From G963422705 sp963422705 (GTDB lineage Bacteria > Poribacteria > WGA-4E > WGA-3G), in contig OY730443.1 in the NCBI GenBank assembly GCA_963422705.1, forward strand, positions 1,426,001-1,490,000: 64,000 nt of DNA, written 5' to 3'. The notes beneath the pieces were generated by a model. The model worked only from the letters and a program-made list of their open reading frames with translations. It was not told the DNA's origin and ran no database searches. Made by a program: the position numbers and the translations under genes. Positions 42,955 to 51,128 of this stretch are shown piece after piece (position 1 is the stretch's first letter; each line of letters opens with the position of its first letter).

Positions 42955-44370
42955 TCAAAAAAATGTTTCCACCTGCCGCGCCGTTTCAAGTATCCAATTC
43001 TTTTCTTTTTGATAGATGGTACGCAGTTCAAACCACAATTGCGCATTCTGGAGTCTGCCAATAATCGGAATTTTCGCGTTTCGGAAATGGGCCGCGAGAC
43101 GTTCGGCGGAAATATCGGTGGGTTCTAGAACTAACGCTACACTCCGCAATGTCTCGACAGGAAGGGCACCACTCCCGATTTGGCAGTGCGTTTCAGCAAG
43201 GTGGATTTGAACTTTGTTGCCAAAGAGCGTATCCAATTCCCGCTTCAAACGCTTCCCTACCAGGTGTAATTCGTCTATCGGGCGTGTATAACACCGGAAC
43301 ATCGGCATCTCCGTTGCCAATTTATCGGCGGAAGTGGTTGTGAGATAGAGGTGTAGCGTGGCAGACAAGGCGGCGATGGTGAGTTTATCAACTCTAAGGG
43401 CTCGCATCATCGGATTTTTACGCATCTTTTCAATCCACACAGCTTTGCCCACGATGAGCCCGGCCTGCGGCCCGCCAAGCAGTTTGTCCCCACTAAAGGT
43501 GACGATATCGACACCGCTCGCGATGCATTCAGTGACAAGCGGCTCACGGGGCAGCCCGTACTGCCTCACGTCAACGAGAACGCCACTTCCTAAATCCTCC
43601 ATGGTTGGGATGCCGTGTTGGGCGCCAAGTGCCGTGAGCTCTTCTACCGATGGGCTTGTCGTGAAACCGAGGATTTTATAGTTGCTCGGATGCACCTTCA
43701 GCAGGAGCCCCGTGTTCTCATTGATTGCCGCCGCGTAATCCCCCAGATGGGTTCGGTTAGTAGTTCCTACCTCACGAAGAATTGTACCACTTGCCGCCAT
43801 CACATCCGGGATGCGGAACGCGCCACCGATTTCAATGAGCTCACCGCGTGAGACAATAACCTCTTTTCCGTGTGCAACGCTTTGGAGCGCTAGGAAGACT
43901 GCCGCGGCGTTGTTATTCACGACGGTTGACGCTTCACATCCTGTTAATTCTTGCAGGAGCGGTTCCGTTATCCGGTCCCGATGCCCCCGTTCGCCCGTTT
44001 CTACGTCATATTCGAGGGTGATGTAATTTTCTGCCGCTTGTTGAACGGCTTCACAGGCACGCTTGCTTAGTAAGGCTCTCCCTAAGTTCGTATGGGTAAT
44101 TGTGCCGGTGGCATTCACGACGGGACAGAGGCGCACGCCGATTTTATCCTCAATTCGCTCACGCGTCAATCTGACGTATTCGCCGGGTTCCGGTAGTGGA
44201 ATTTGAGATTTTAGCAATTGACTCCGCAACTCGGCAATAACAGCGCGCAATGCTTCTGTTACAAGAGGGCGCGCATAAGTCGCTTGCAAGTCGAGGAACC
44301 CCCGCGTGTTCAAAAGCTTTTCGATGGCCGGCAGCTTCCGCAGAATGCCTTTCGATGGATTTGGAGTCAA
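42955..44370 (-). CDS. selA: L-seryl-tRNA(Sec) selenium transferase
   Basis: SelA is a PLP enzyme that converts Ser-tRNA(Sec) to selenocysteinyl-tRNA. The 471-residue protein has the N-terminal tRNA-binding part (LPAIEKLLNTRGFLDLQATY), INATGTIxHTNLGRA-like NATGTITHTNLGRALLS, CEASTVVNNNAAAVFLA and the PLP lysine in VTFSGDKLLGGPQAGLIVG. The start is TTG at 44370 with GGAAG upstream; no ATG is available because a stop precedes it in frame. A strong promoter lies 44 bp upstream. Its presence predicts selenoproteins in this organism; selB, selC and selD were not found in the window. Confidence 0.94.
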   Translation of the reverse strand: MTPNPSKGILRKLPAIEKLLNTRGFLDLQATYARPLVTEALRAVIAELRSQLLKSQIPLPEPGEYVRLTRERIEDKIGVRLCPVVNATGTITHTNLGRALLSKRACEAVQQAAENYITLEYDVETGERGHRDRITEPLLQELTGCEASTVVNNNAAAVFLALQSVAHGKEVIVSRGELIEIGGAFRIPDVMAASGTILREVGTTNRTHLGDYAAAINENTGLLLKVHPSNYKILGFTTSPSVEELTALGAQHGIPTMEDLGSGVLVDVRQYGLPREPLVTECIASGVDIVTFSGDKLLGGPQAGLIVGKAVWIEKMRKNPMMRALRVDKLTIAALSATLHLYLTTTSADKLATEMPMFRCYTRPIDELHLVGKRLKRELDTLFGNKVQIHLAETHCQIGSGALPVETLRSVALVLEPTDISAERLAAHFRNAKIPIIGRLQNAQLWFELRTIYQKEKNWILETARQVETFF

Positions 44371-44413
44371 CTGCTTCTTCCGTCGCTAATAGATAACTAT
44401 TTTTGTGAGAATT

Positions 44414-44442
44414 AGTATAGCATGTTATGGAATCGTTGTCAA
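44414..44442 (-). promoter_or_regulatory. selA promoter
   Basis: Perfect TTGACA (44437-44442), 17-bp spacer and TATACT (44414-44419) on the minus strand, giving a leader of roughly 37 nt. Confidence 0.75.
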
Positions 44443-44619
44443 ATTTTTTGTGCAACCCTGATTCAGTTTGCAATATGCTTGACGGGAGAAAGCAATATGC
44501 TTGCATGCACCGCCGAGAATATCGAGATGAGACACTCGCCCTACACGGAAGTCCGGCCCGGGATGGAGAAACGGTTCTTAACGTGGAAATAAAGCATTTT
44601 GTTGGGTAGCCGAAAAAGG

Positions 44620-44648
44620 TTGCTTGAAAAAAAGACATGCGATAAAAT
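44620..44648 (+). promoter_or_regulatory. Putative promoter of the heptose operon
   Basis: TTGCTT and TAAAAT with a 17-bp spacer, about 130 bp before the kinase start. The -35 is weak. Confidence 0.35.
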
Positions 44649-44779
44649 GGTAGGGAAGATAAAAAACGATTGCTTCTTTAAACCTGAATGTGTGTAGGAT
44701 GATAATAGCAACCGGAATGTCAAATCACCTATTTGTGATTGCACCAAGCACCTGACGGAGCTAATATCGACAAAAAATT

Positions 44780-45835
44780 GTGAATTTAAAAACTATTTTC
44801 GCACAACTTGAAGGCAAACGGGTGATGGTTATCGGAGACATCATTCTGGACAAATATCTCTGGGGAGACGTGACGCGGATTTCACCGGAGGCCCCCGTCC
44901 CAGTGTTTGATACCCAGGGCGAGACGTCCGGCTGTGGGGGCGCGGCAAACGTCGCGCAGAATATTGCCAGTTTAAAAGGCCAGGTTGAGCTCGTCGGCGT
45001 TATCGGCAAGGACCGGGCTGCGGAAAAACTCCTACAGAAACTGAACCAGCTGAATATTGGTGTCACAGGCATCTGTATTGACTCCGAACGTCCCACAAGC
45101 ACCAAAACACGCGTGATTGCCTGCGTAGGGACTAGCCACAACGACGCACTACAGAAAGGGCAACATCTACTCCGAATTGACAATGAGATAAAGCGGTGCC
45201 TCCCTACAACCTTGAAGGAAACGTTGATGAGTACTGTCCTTTCACAATTGGCCCGAATTGATGCGATTGTGTTTGCAGACTACGACAAGGGTGTTGTCAG
45301 CCGAAGGCTTATCCGGGCGCTTGTCGCGCGCGCAACCCCGTTAGGTATCCCAATTATCGCAGACCCGAAGCAAAATCACTTTTGGCACTATGACGGGGTA
45401 ACGGCGATTACACCAAATCAGAAAGAGGCGGCAGGCGCCGTGCAGCAAGAAATTAGCGATGAGTTAGAGTTGAGGACTGCCGGCGAAGAAATTTTGGGGC
45501 GACTTGGCGTCAAAGCCGTCCTGATTACCCGCGATGAACAAGGCATGACACTCTTCTTTCGAAATCCCGCTCAGGAATTAGAGATAATGCACCTCCCGGC
45601 CAACTCAGGTACCGTCACAGACGTGACAGGCGCCGGCGACACAGTGGCAGCGGTTTTCGCACTTTCAATCGCCGCCGGGAACGACATGCGCAGCGCCGCA
45701 CGATTGTCAAGTTTGGCGGGCGGCATTGTCGTGAGAAAAATGGGATGCGCCACTGTAACACCCGCAGAACTGCTCGCGGAAATTCGCGATGAGGAAACAA
45801 GCAACAGGCTTAACGATGAAAACACTCTTTTTTGA
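44780..45835 (+). CDS. rfaE1: D-glycero-beta-D-manno-heptose-7-phosphate kinase (RfaE1 domain)
   Basis: A 351-residue PfkB-family sugar kinase starting at GTG. VMVIGDIILDKYLWGDVTRI and SPEAPVPVF are characteristic of RfaE/HldE kinase domains; GGAANVAQNIASL binds sugar, and DVTGAGDTVAAVFALSIAAG holds the catalytic Asp and anion hole. It phosphorylates heptose 7-phosphate to the 1,7-bisphosphate on the way to ADP-heptose for LPS core. The nucleotidyltransferase half of HldE is absent and must be encoded elsewhere. gmhB, the next step, overlaps it by 20 bp. Confidence 0.92.
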   Translation: MNLKTIFAQLEGKRVMVIGDIILDKYLWGDVTRISPEAPVPVFDTQGETSGCGGAANVAQNIASLKGQVELVGVIGKDRAAEKLLQKLNQLNIGVTGICIDSERPTSTKTRVIACVGTSHNDALQKGQHLLRIDNEIKRCLPTTLKETLMSTVLSQLARIDAIVFADYDKGVVSRRLIRALVARATPLGIPIIADPKQNHFWHYDGVTAITPNQKEAAGAVQQEISDELELRTAGEEILGRLGVKAVLITRDEQGMTLFFRNPAQELEIMHLPANSGTVTDVTGAGDTVAAVFALSIAAGNDMRSAARLSSLAGGIVVRKMGCATVTPAELLAEIRDEETSNRLNDENTLF

Positions 45836-46466
45836 CCGGGATGGTGTCATTAACTACAACGCCCCGCAGAACGGTTATGTTCGCGAATGGAAGGACTTCA
45901 TTTTCATTCCAGGGGCACGCGGCGCCATACGAAAATTGACGCAAGCCGGGTATCGTATTATTGTATTAACCAATCAAGCAGGAATCGCGCGAGGACTCCT
46001 AACTGAACAGCAACTCACCGATATCCACGACACGATGGTTAACGAAATTGTCTCAACCGGCGGCAAAATTCAGGCCGTTTACTACTGCCCACACGCCCCT
46101 GATGCCGATTGTCACTGCAGGAAACCGAAACCGGGAATGTTAATCCGGGCTGCTCGCCAACATGACGTTGAAATTTCTAGCACATATTTCATTGGCGATT
46201 CATTGACAGATATCGCCGCCGGCAACGCCGTTGGCGCACACACAATATTGGTTCTAACAGGCCATGGACGTCATAGCTACCTCCGGTATCTTGATTCGGT
46301 GAAAGGGAGAAACACAGGGACTCAACGGACTCAGCAGGGTGTCGCCACCCCTGATAAACTCTTTACAGGTTTGGACGCAGCTGCCGCTTGGCTGAGCGGA
46401 CTAAAACTTCGGAAGCCCACAGAACCTAAACGCAACACGCTTGCCAGAGGTCAAAATGATTTCTGA
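45816..46466 (+). CDS. gmhB: D-glycero-beta-D-manno-heptose 1,7-bisphosphate 7-phosphatase
   Basis: A HAD-superfamily phosphatase of about 216 residues. The nucleophile motif is MKTLFFDRDGVINYN, and IIVLTNQAGIARGLLTEQ, the zinc-loop CPHAPDADCHCRKPKPGML and FIGDSLTDIAAGNAVGAHTI complete the GmhB pattern. The ATG at 45816 is used because the DRDG motif begins there. Following the kinase directly in ADP-heptose synthesis, it removes the 7-phosphate. The last 40 residues are a loose tail. It overlaps the nucleotide-sugar dehydrogenase gene by 11 bp. Confidence 0.92.
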   Translation: MKTLFFDRDGVINYNAPQNGYVREWKDFIFIPGARGAIRKLTQAGYRIIVLTNQAGIARGLLTEQQLTDIHDTMVNEIVSTGGKIQAVYYCPHAPDADCHCRKPKPGMLIRAARQHDVEISSTYFIGDSLTDIAAGNAVGAHTILVLTGHGRHSYLRYLDSVKGRNTGTQRTQQGVATPDKLFTGLDAAAAWLSGLKLRKPTEPKRNTLARGQNDF

Positions 46467-47781
46467 AAAGATAGAAAGTCGTACCGCCCGCACCGGTGTT
46501 ATCGGACTTGGCTATGTTGGAGTACCTCTCATGGTGGCGATTGCAGATGCCGGTTTCCCAGTTACCGGGATTGATATCTGCAAGGAGAAGATTCACCGGT
46601 TAAAAAGAGGGCACTCCGGGATTCCGGACGTTTCCGATGAAAGATTGAATTCCTATATGCAACGTGGCCGAATTCACGTCACCACGGATTATAGCCGACT
46701 TCAAGAACTCGATACCATCAACATTTGTGTGCCGACGCCGTTGAACGCCAATAGAACCCCGGACTTGCACTTCATCGTCTCTACTGTTGAGCAGATTGCC
46801 CGATATTTGCAGCCCGGGCAATTGATTATGTTGGAAAGCACAACTTATCCCGGAACAACTGAGGAAGTCGTACTGCCGATGTTACAGGCCGATTTGTCTA
46901 ATTCTTCGTATCCCAAAAAGACACACAGGCGAGTGGGAAAAGATTTTTATCTCGCCTTTTCACCGGAACGAATTGAACCCGGGAATAAGACTTACCCCAT
47001 CGCCAATGTGCCTAAGATTGTCGGCGGAATTACGCCGGAGTGCACACGGTTAGCAACCCTCTTCTATGAGCAGTTTATTAATAAAACGTACACTGTCTCT
47101 TCAGCCCAGGCCGCGGAGATGGTTAAATTATTAGAAAACACGTTCCGAAGTGTTAACATCGGACTCATCAACGAGATTGCGATGATATGTGACAGGATGG
47201 ATTTAGATGTCTGGGAGATTGTTGACGCCGCAGCAACGAAACCGTTCGGTTTTATGCCTTTTTACCCGGGGCCCGGTTCCGGCGGGCACTGTATCCCTAT
47301 CGACCCGCATTATCTCTCTTGGAAGGCACGAACTTATCAATTTCACGCGCGGTTTGTTGAACTCGCTAGCGAGATTAACGCTGCCATGCCGAAATATGTA
47401 TGTGACAAAGTCATCGATGCTATGAATCTGCAGCGCAAACCCGTCAATGGTTCAAAGCTGCTTATATTAGGCGTCGCTTACAAAAAAGATGTCGCCGATA
47501 TCCGCGAATCGCCCGCAATTGAGGTGGTACGATTACTTTTAAAGAAAAAAGCCGAACTCATTTATCATGACCCGTACGTACCGGAATTCACTGTTAATGA
47601 TGGAAAAACCTATCATTCGCAGCCATTGACACGGGATTTGTTAAAAGGAGTTGACGGGGTTGTAATCCTAACAGATCATCGCGGGATAGATTACAGATGG
47701 GTTGTAGAGCAGGCAGACGTCGTTGTTGACACTAGGAATGCTACCCGCGGTACCCAGAAAGACAAAATTATCAAAATTTAG
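46456..47781 (+). CDS. Nucleotide-sugar (UDP-glucose/UDP-HexNAc) 6-dehydrogenase
   Basis: About 441 residues of the UDPGDH/MDP family, which oxidise C6 of UDP-sugars to uronic acids in two NAD steps. TGVIGLGYVGVPLMVAIADA binds NAD, ESTTYPGTTEEVVLPML and LAFSPERIEPGN follow, AEMVKLLENTFRSVNIGLIN precedes the catalytic cysteine in GPGSGGHCIPIDPHYLSWKA, and LGVAYKKDVADIRESPAIEV opens the C-terminal domain. WbpA/WecC-like features suggest a UDP-N-acetylhexosamine substrate, but UDP-glucose is possible. AGAGGT is five bases before the ATG. It continues the heptose operon. Confidence 0.92.
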   Translation: MISEKIESRTARTGVIGLGYVGVPLMVAIADAGFPVTGIDICKEKIHRLKRGHSGIPDVSDERLNSYMQRGRIHVTTDYSRLQELDTINICVPTPLNANRTPDLHFIVSTVEQIARYLQPGQLIMLESTTYPGTTEEVVLPMLQADLSNSSYPKKTHRRVGKDFYLAFSPERIEPGNKTYPIANVPKIVGGITPECTRLATLFYEQFINKTYTVSSAQAAEMVKLLENTFRSVNIGLINEIAMICDRMDLDVWEIVDAAATKPFGFMPFYPGPGSGGHCIPIDPHYLSWKARTYQFHARFVELASEINAAMPKYVCDKVIDAMNLQRKPVNGSKLLILGVAYKKDVADIRESPAIEVVRLLLKKKAELIYHDPYVPEFTVNDGKTYHSQPLTRDLLKGVDGVVILTDHRGIDYRWVVEQADVVVDTRNATRGTQKDKIIKI

Positions 47782-47847
47782 CGCGGCTTCTCACTGTTGA
47801 TTATAAAAAATTAGAACGGGAAAATAAAAAATAACGGAGTACTCATC

Positions 47848-49374
47848 ATGGTAAAACCAAATCTAAAATCGCAGATATGCAGGGAGCAGATGACGTGGTT
47901 TCTCAATCTGTTTTTAGATATAAGAACGACTTTCAAATTAGCTGTGCATTCGGAACTGACTTTGGATGTTGAACGGTTATATTCGTTGTCAAAACGCACC
48001 GTATTGGAGCAGTTAACCGACGCAATTTTTATGGAGGAGTCTATTGAAGAAGTGGCGTATTGCTTCTTTTCGGAACAGGCACAGTCGGCAATAGAGCGCG
48101 TCGAGTATATGGAACTTGACGAGATTGAATCCTTTTTCAATACCTCTGAGGGGCTCCTTGAAGCCGGGGAGTTCGCCGAGGTAGTTTGGGCACTTCTGAC
48201 TGACAACCGCGCAGCCGTTGTACAGCACGGGTATAGCCTACTACACGCAACCTATACGGCTATCGGCGCATTGGAAGAGGACGGAAAACGGAAATCCGGG
48301 CATATTCATGTAGCAGAGAAGAATCCGGAAATAGACGCACCAACACTACAACACGACAAGGAGGACAGCCAGAACCGGCAAATCGACGAGATTCGCCGAA
48401 AATGGGATGACTTAAAAGGGCAGCACACCGCACTCCAAAAAAAGTATCAACAGTTAGAGCAACACGTTGCATTCCTTTTGGAAGAGAACCAGAGGTTGAA
48501 AAGCCGGGAGCAAATCTACCATATAGAGCATAAGCACTTGAAGGAATTGGAACAAGAGAATGACATACTCCGAAAAAAAGAAACCGTATACGGAAAAACG
48601 AAGGCAATGCTGGAGCAAGTAACATCAGAAAAACAGCAGTTGCTATTAGAGAAACAAGCCGGGGCCATACAGTTAAAGGAATCTGAACGAATTAAAGCAG
48701 CGAAAGAGACATTTGAGGCTGAGTTAACCTTGGTAGAAGAAGCTTTCTACAAGGGAAATCAGGGGATGGAAGAACTTCAAACGAGTCTTTATGAGCATTT
48801 TAATACACTTCAAAAATTCCAAGAGTCCGCACGCAACGCCCTAACGCAGATTCGCGATACCGTGACACAGTTAGATGAAAACGCACTCGAAGATCCGAAC
48901 GGGTATTATGCAAAAGCATCGCGACAGCCACGCGTCGGCGTTTTCGTTGATGTCCAAAATATGTTCTACGCCGCAAAAGACCGGTTCTCACGACGCGTTG
49001 ATTACATAAAACTACTAGATTTGATAGTTGGACCACGGCAGTTGATGGCCGCTTATGCTTACGTCGTACAAATCCCCGAAATCAATCAATCTAGCTTTCT
49101 CTCCTTACTTGAACATAATGGGTATACGATTAAGAGTAAGGACTTAAGGTTGCGCGGAGATGGCTCCGCAAAAGGGGATTGGGATGTCGGTATCGCCGTT
49201 GATATTGTATCAATGCTCGGCACTTTGGATGTCGTCGTTCTCGCCAGCGGGGACGGAGATTTTTGTCCGCTCGCTGAACTCATTAAACAACAAGATAAAC
49301 GCGTAGAAGTCGTCGCTTTGAACACAATACCTCTATGGATTTACAACAAATTGCTGATCAGTTTTTTCCGATAG
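47848..49374 (+). CDS. NYN (LabA/DUF88) nuclease-like domain fused to a long coiled coil
   Basis: A 508-residue protein in three parts. Residues 1-140 form a helical domain with no name I recognise. Residues about 170-360 are Glu/Lys/Gln/Leu-rich and heptad-like, a long coiled coil. The C-terminal 150 residues are a NYN/PIN-like domain: GVFVDVQNMFYAAKDRF, KGDWDVGIAVDIVSML and VVLASGDGDFCPLAELIKQQ carry the acidic metal-binding residues of LabA-type proteins, some of which cut RNA. It follows the dehydrogenase by 66 bp. Function is unknown; RNA processing or a toxin-like role is conjecture. Confidence 0.82.
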   Translation: MVKPNLKSQICREQMTWFLNLFLDIRTTFKLAVHSELTLDVERLYSLSKRTVLEQLTDAIFMEESIEEVAYCFFSEQAQSAIERVEYMELDEIESFFNTSEGLLEAGEFAEVVWALLTDNRAAVVQHGYSLLHATYTAIGALEEDGKRKSGHIHVAEKNPEIDAPTLQHDKEDSQNRQIDEIRRKWDDLKGQHTALQKKYQQLEQHVAFLLEENQRLKSREQIYHIEHKHLKELEQENDILRKKETVYGKTKAMLEQVTSEKQQLLLEKQAGAIQLKESERIKAAKETFEAELTLVEEAFYKGNQGMEELQTSLYEHFNTLQKFQESARNALTQIRDTVTQLDENALEDPNGYYAKASRQPRVGVFVDVQNMFYAAKDRFSRRVDYIKLLDLIVGPRQLMAAYAYVVQIPEINQSSFLSLLEHNGYTIKSKDLRLRGDGSAKGDWDVGIAVDIVSMLGTLDVVVLASGDGDFCPLAELIKQQDKRVEVVALNTIPLWIYNKLLISFFR

Positions 49375-49495
49375 GCAATGAACTCTTAATTTAGGTTTTA
49401 TAGAGTACCTTGGAAATACAGGGCACCACATCCGGCATCTTCTATAAGATGGTGTTTATTATGAACGCAAAAGCGAGTGAGGAATCCGATTGGCT

Positions 49496-50962
49496 ATGTT
49501 TTCGAGCAAGACTAGGTCTTTTTTTTCTATGAATTGGAAGGGCGCACACGGCGGGTTGCACCACTTTATCATTATCGCGGCGGTATATCTGCTGGTTCGC
49601 TTGGATACGGTTCCGGCGGCTTGGGTGGCTTCCCCATCGGAGAATCTCGCGGTGTGTACAGCCGTGAATGAGCAACACTTCCCCGTCTTAACAAGCGATG
49701 GAGAAGCGGGGGCAATTGTGGTATGGAGCGATGCGCGGGCTGGGAACCGGGATATTTTTGCCCAGCGTGTTAGTGGCACAGGACAGATGCTCTGGTACGC
49801 TGATGGGATTCCGGTTTGCGATACCCCGGCATCGCAAAGTTGGCCGCTAATTGTCGGCGCGCCAAAAGGCGGCGCTATCATTGTTTGGGGGGATACGCGG
49901 GCCGGAAATCAGGATATCTATGCGCAGCGGATTGACGCTGACGGCGTAAAACAGTGGGCGCCCGACGGAATTTCTGTTTGCACCGAGCCCGCTTTACAAG
50001 ACGGCATCAAGGCTGTGGCCGACGGGGCCGGCGGCGTAATTGTTACCTGGGAAGACTGGCGAAATGGGAATCAAGACATCTACGCCCAAAGAATAGACGC
50101 GACAGGGGCGACGGTTTGGGAAACCAATGGTGTACCGGTTTACAAGGGGCCAGGTGACCAGTACGACCCGGTTCTCATCGCCGACGGAAGCGGCGCAGCA
50201 ATTTTCGCTTGGTGGGATATTAGCACCTCAGATTGGAACATTTTCGCGCAGCGCCTATCGCCAGCCGGCGAACCCATGTGGGGGCACACCGCGGATGGTC
50301 ATTCTGCTCAAACTCCTGTTTGCACTGCAAATGGCAATCAGGGCGGCCCGGCCGTTGTCAGTGATGAGAACGGCGGGGCCTTCTTCGTCTGGTCAGACTA
50401 TCGCAATGAACCGAACTTTTATACCAGCGCGCAGTTGTATGCGCAGCGTATCGATTCCGATGGAAAACCACAGTGGCAAAAAGACGGAATTCCTATGAGT
50501 AACCTGCACTATAACCAACAACAACCCGCATGTATCGCCGACGGGGCAGGTGGTTTCATTGTCGTCTGGTGGGATGAACGCGAGGTTTTCGCAGATATCT
50601 ATGCCCAGCGTACCGGCCCCGATGGCACCATCCTGTGGGCAATAGAAGGGGTAGCTGTGTGCACCGGCGCCGGCGTTCAACGCGCGCCACAGTTGGTGCC
50701 TGACGGAGACGGCGGCGCAATTGTCTACTGGCTCGATTATCGAGAAGACTTTGGCGATAAAACGGAGGACGCCATCTATGCCCAACGACTTCATTCCACA
50801 GGCGAAGCGTTATGGCAAAAAGATGGGATGCCCGTCTGTACCGCCAACAACCAGCAAATCACACCCCAGGCAATTACTGCCACCAACGGGAGCGCAATTA
50901 TCGTCTGGAGCGATGCCCGCGGGCAGGACTATGATGTCTATATTCACCGGGTCCCAAAATAA
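49496..50962 (+). CDS. Exported protein with eight repeats, probable beta-propeller
   Basis: About 488 residues from the ATG at 49496; a TTG two codons earlier and an ATG at MNWKGAHGGL are alternatives. A hydrophobic stretch (HHFIIIAAVYLLVRL) precedes the repeats. Eight units of 50-60 residues each contain a version of GAIVVWSDARAGNRDIFAQR followed by a W-x-x-DGIPVC-like end; examples are AIIVWGDTRAGNQDIYAQRI and GFIVVWWDEREVFADIYAQR. Seven or eight such units commonly close a propeller. No enzyme residues are evident. A surface or periplasmic binding role is inference. Confidence 0.75.
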   Translation: MFSSKTRSFFSMNWKGAHGGLHHFIIIAAVYLLVRLDTVPAAWVASPSENLAVCTAVNEQHFPVLTSDGEAGAIVVWSDARAGNRDIFAQRVSGTGQMLWYADGIPVCDTPASQSWPLIVGAPKGGAIIVWGDTRAGNQDIYAQRIDADGVKQWAPDGISVCTEPALQDGIKAVADGAGGVIVTWEDWRNGNQDIYAQRIDATGATVWETNGVPVYKGPGDQYDPVLIADGSGAAIFAWWDISTSDWNIFAQRLSPAGEPMWGHTADGHSAQTPVCTANGNQGGPAVVSDENGGAFFVWSDYRNEPNFYTSAQLYAQRIDSDGKPQWQKDGIPMSNLHYNQQQPACIADGAGGFIVVWWDEREVFADIYAQRTGPDGTILWAIEGVAVCTGAGVQRAPQLVPDGDGGAIVYWLDYREDFGDKTEDAIYAQRLHSTGEALWQKDGMPVCTANNQQITPQAITATNGSAIIVWSDARGQDYDVYIHRVPK

Positions 50963-51128
50963 GCTTTTTATTGCTTCAGCGAAAAGGCAATTTCTTTTAC
51001 TTTTTCCTCTTTACGGCACCAGCTGAACCTTAATCGAATCTTTTTATAAAAAGTTTTTTCTAATATAAAGGCCCGCATTTTTTGCACAGATTTGAGATGC
51101 TGGTATCAATGGGGCTTTGGTGTTATCT

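Larger units (their letters stand above)
44371..44779. other. Divergent promoter region between selA and rfaE1
   Basis: A 409-bp gap. The selA side has TTGACA and TATACT. The other side has TTGCTT (44620-44625) and TAAAAT (44643-44648), 17 bp apart, on the plus strand. I looked for a selC-like long-arm tRNA and did not recognise one. The middle 150 bp have no visible feature. Confidence 0.5.

Noticed and set aside
44371..44779. selC (tRNA-Sec) next to selA
   Set aside because: No convincing cloverleaf with a long variable arm and TCA anticodon could be traced.
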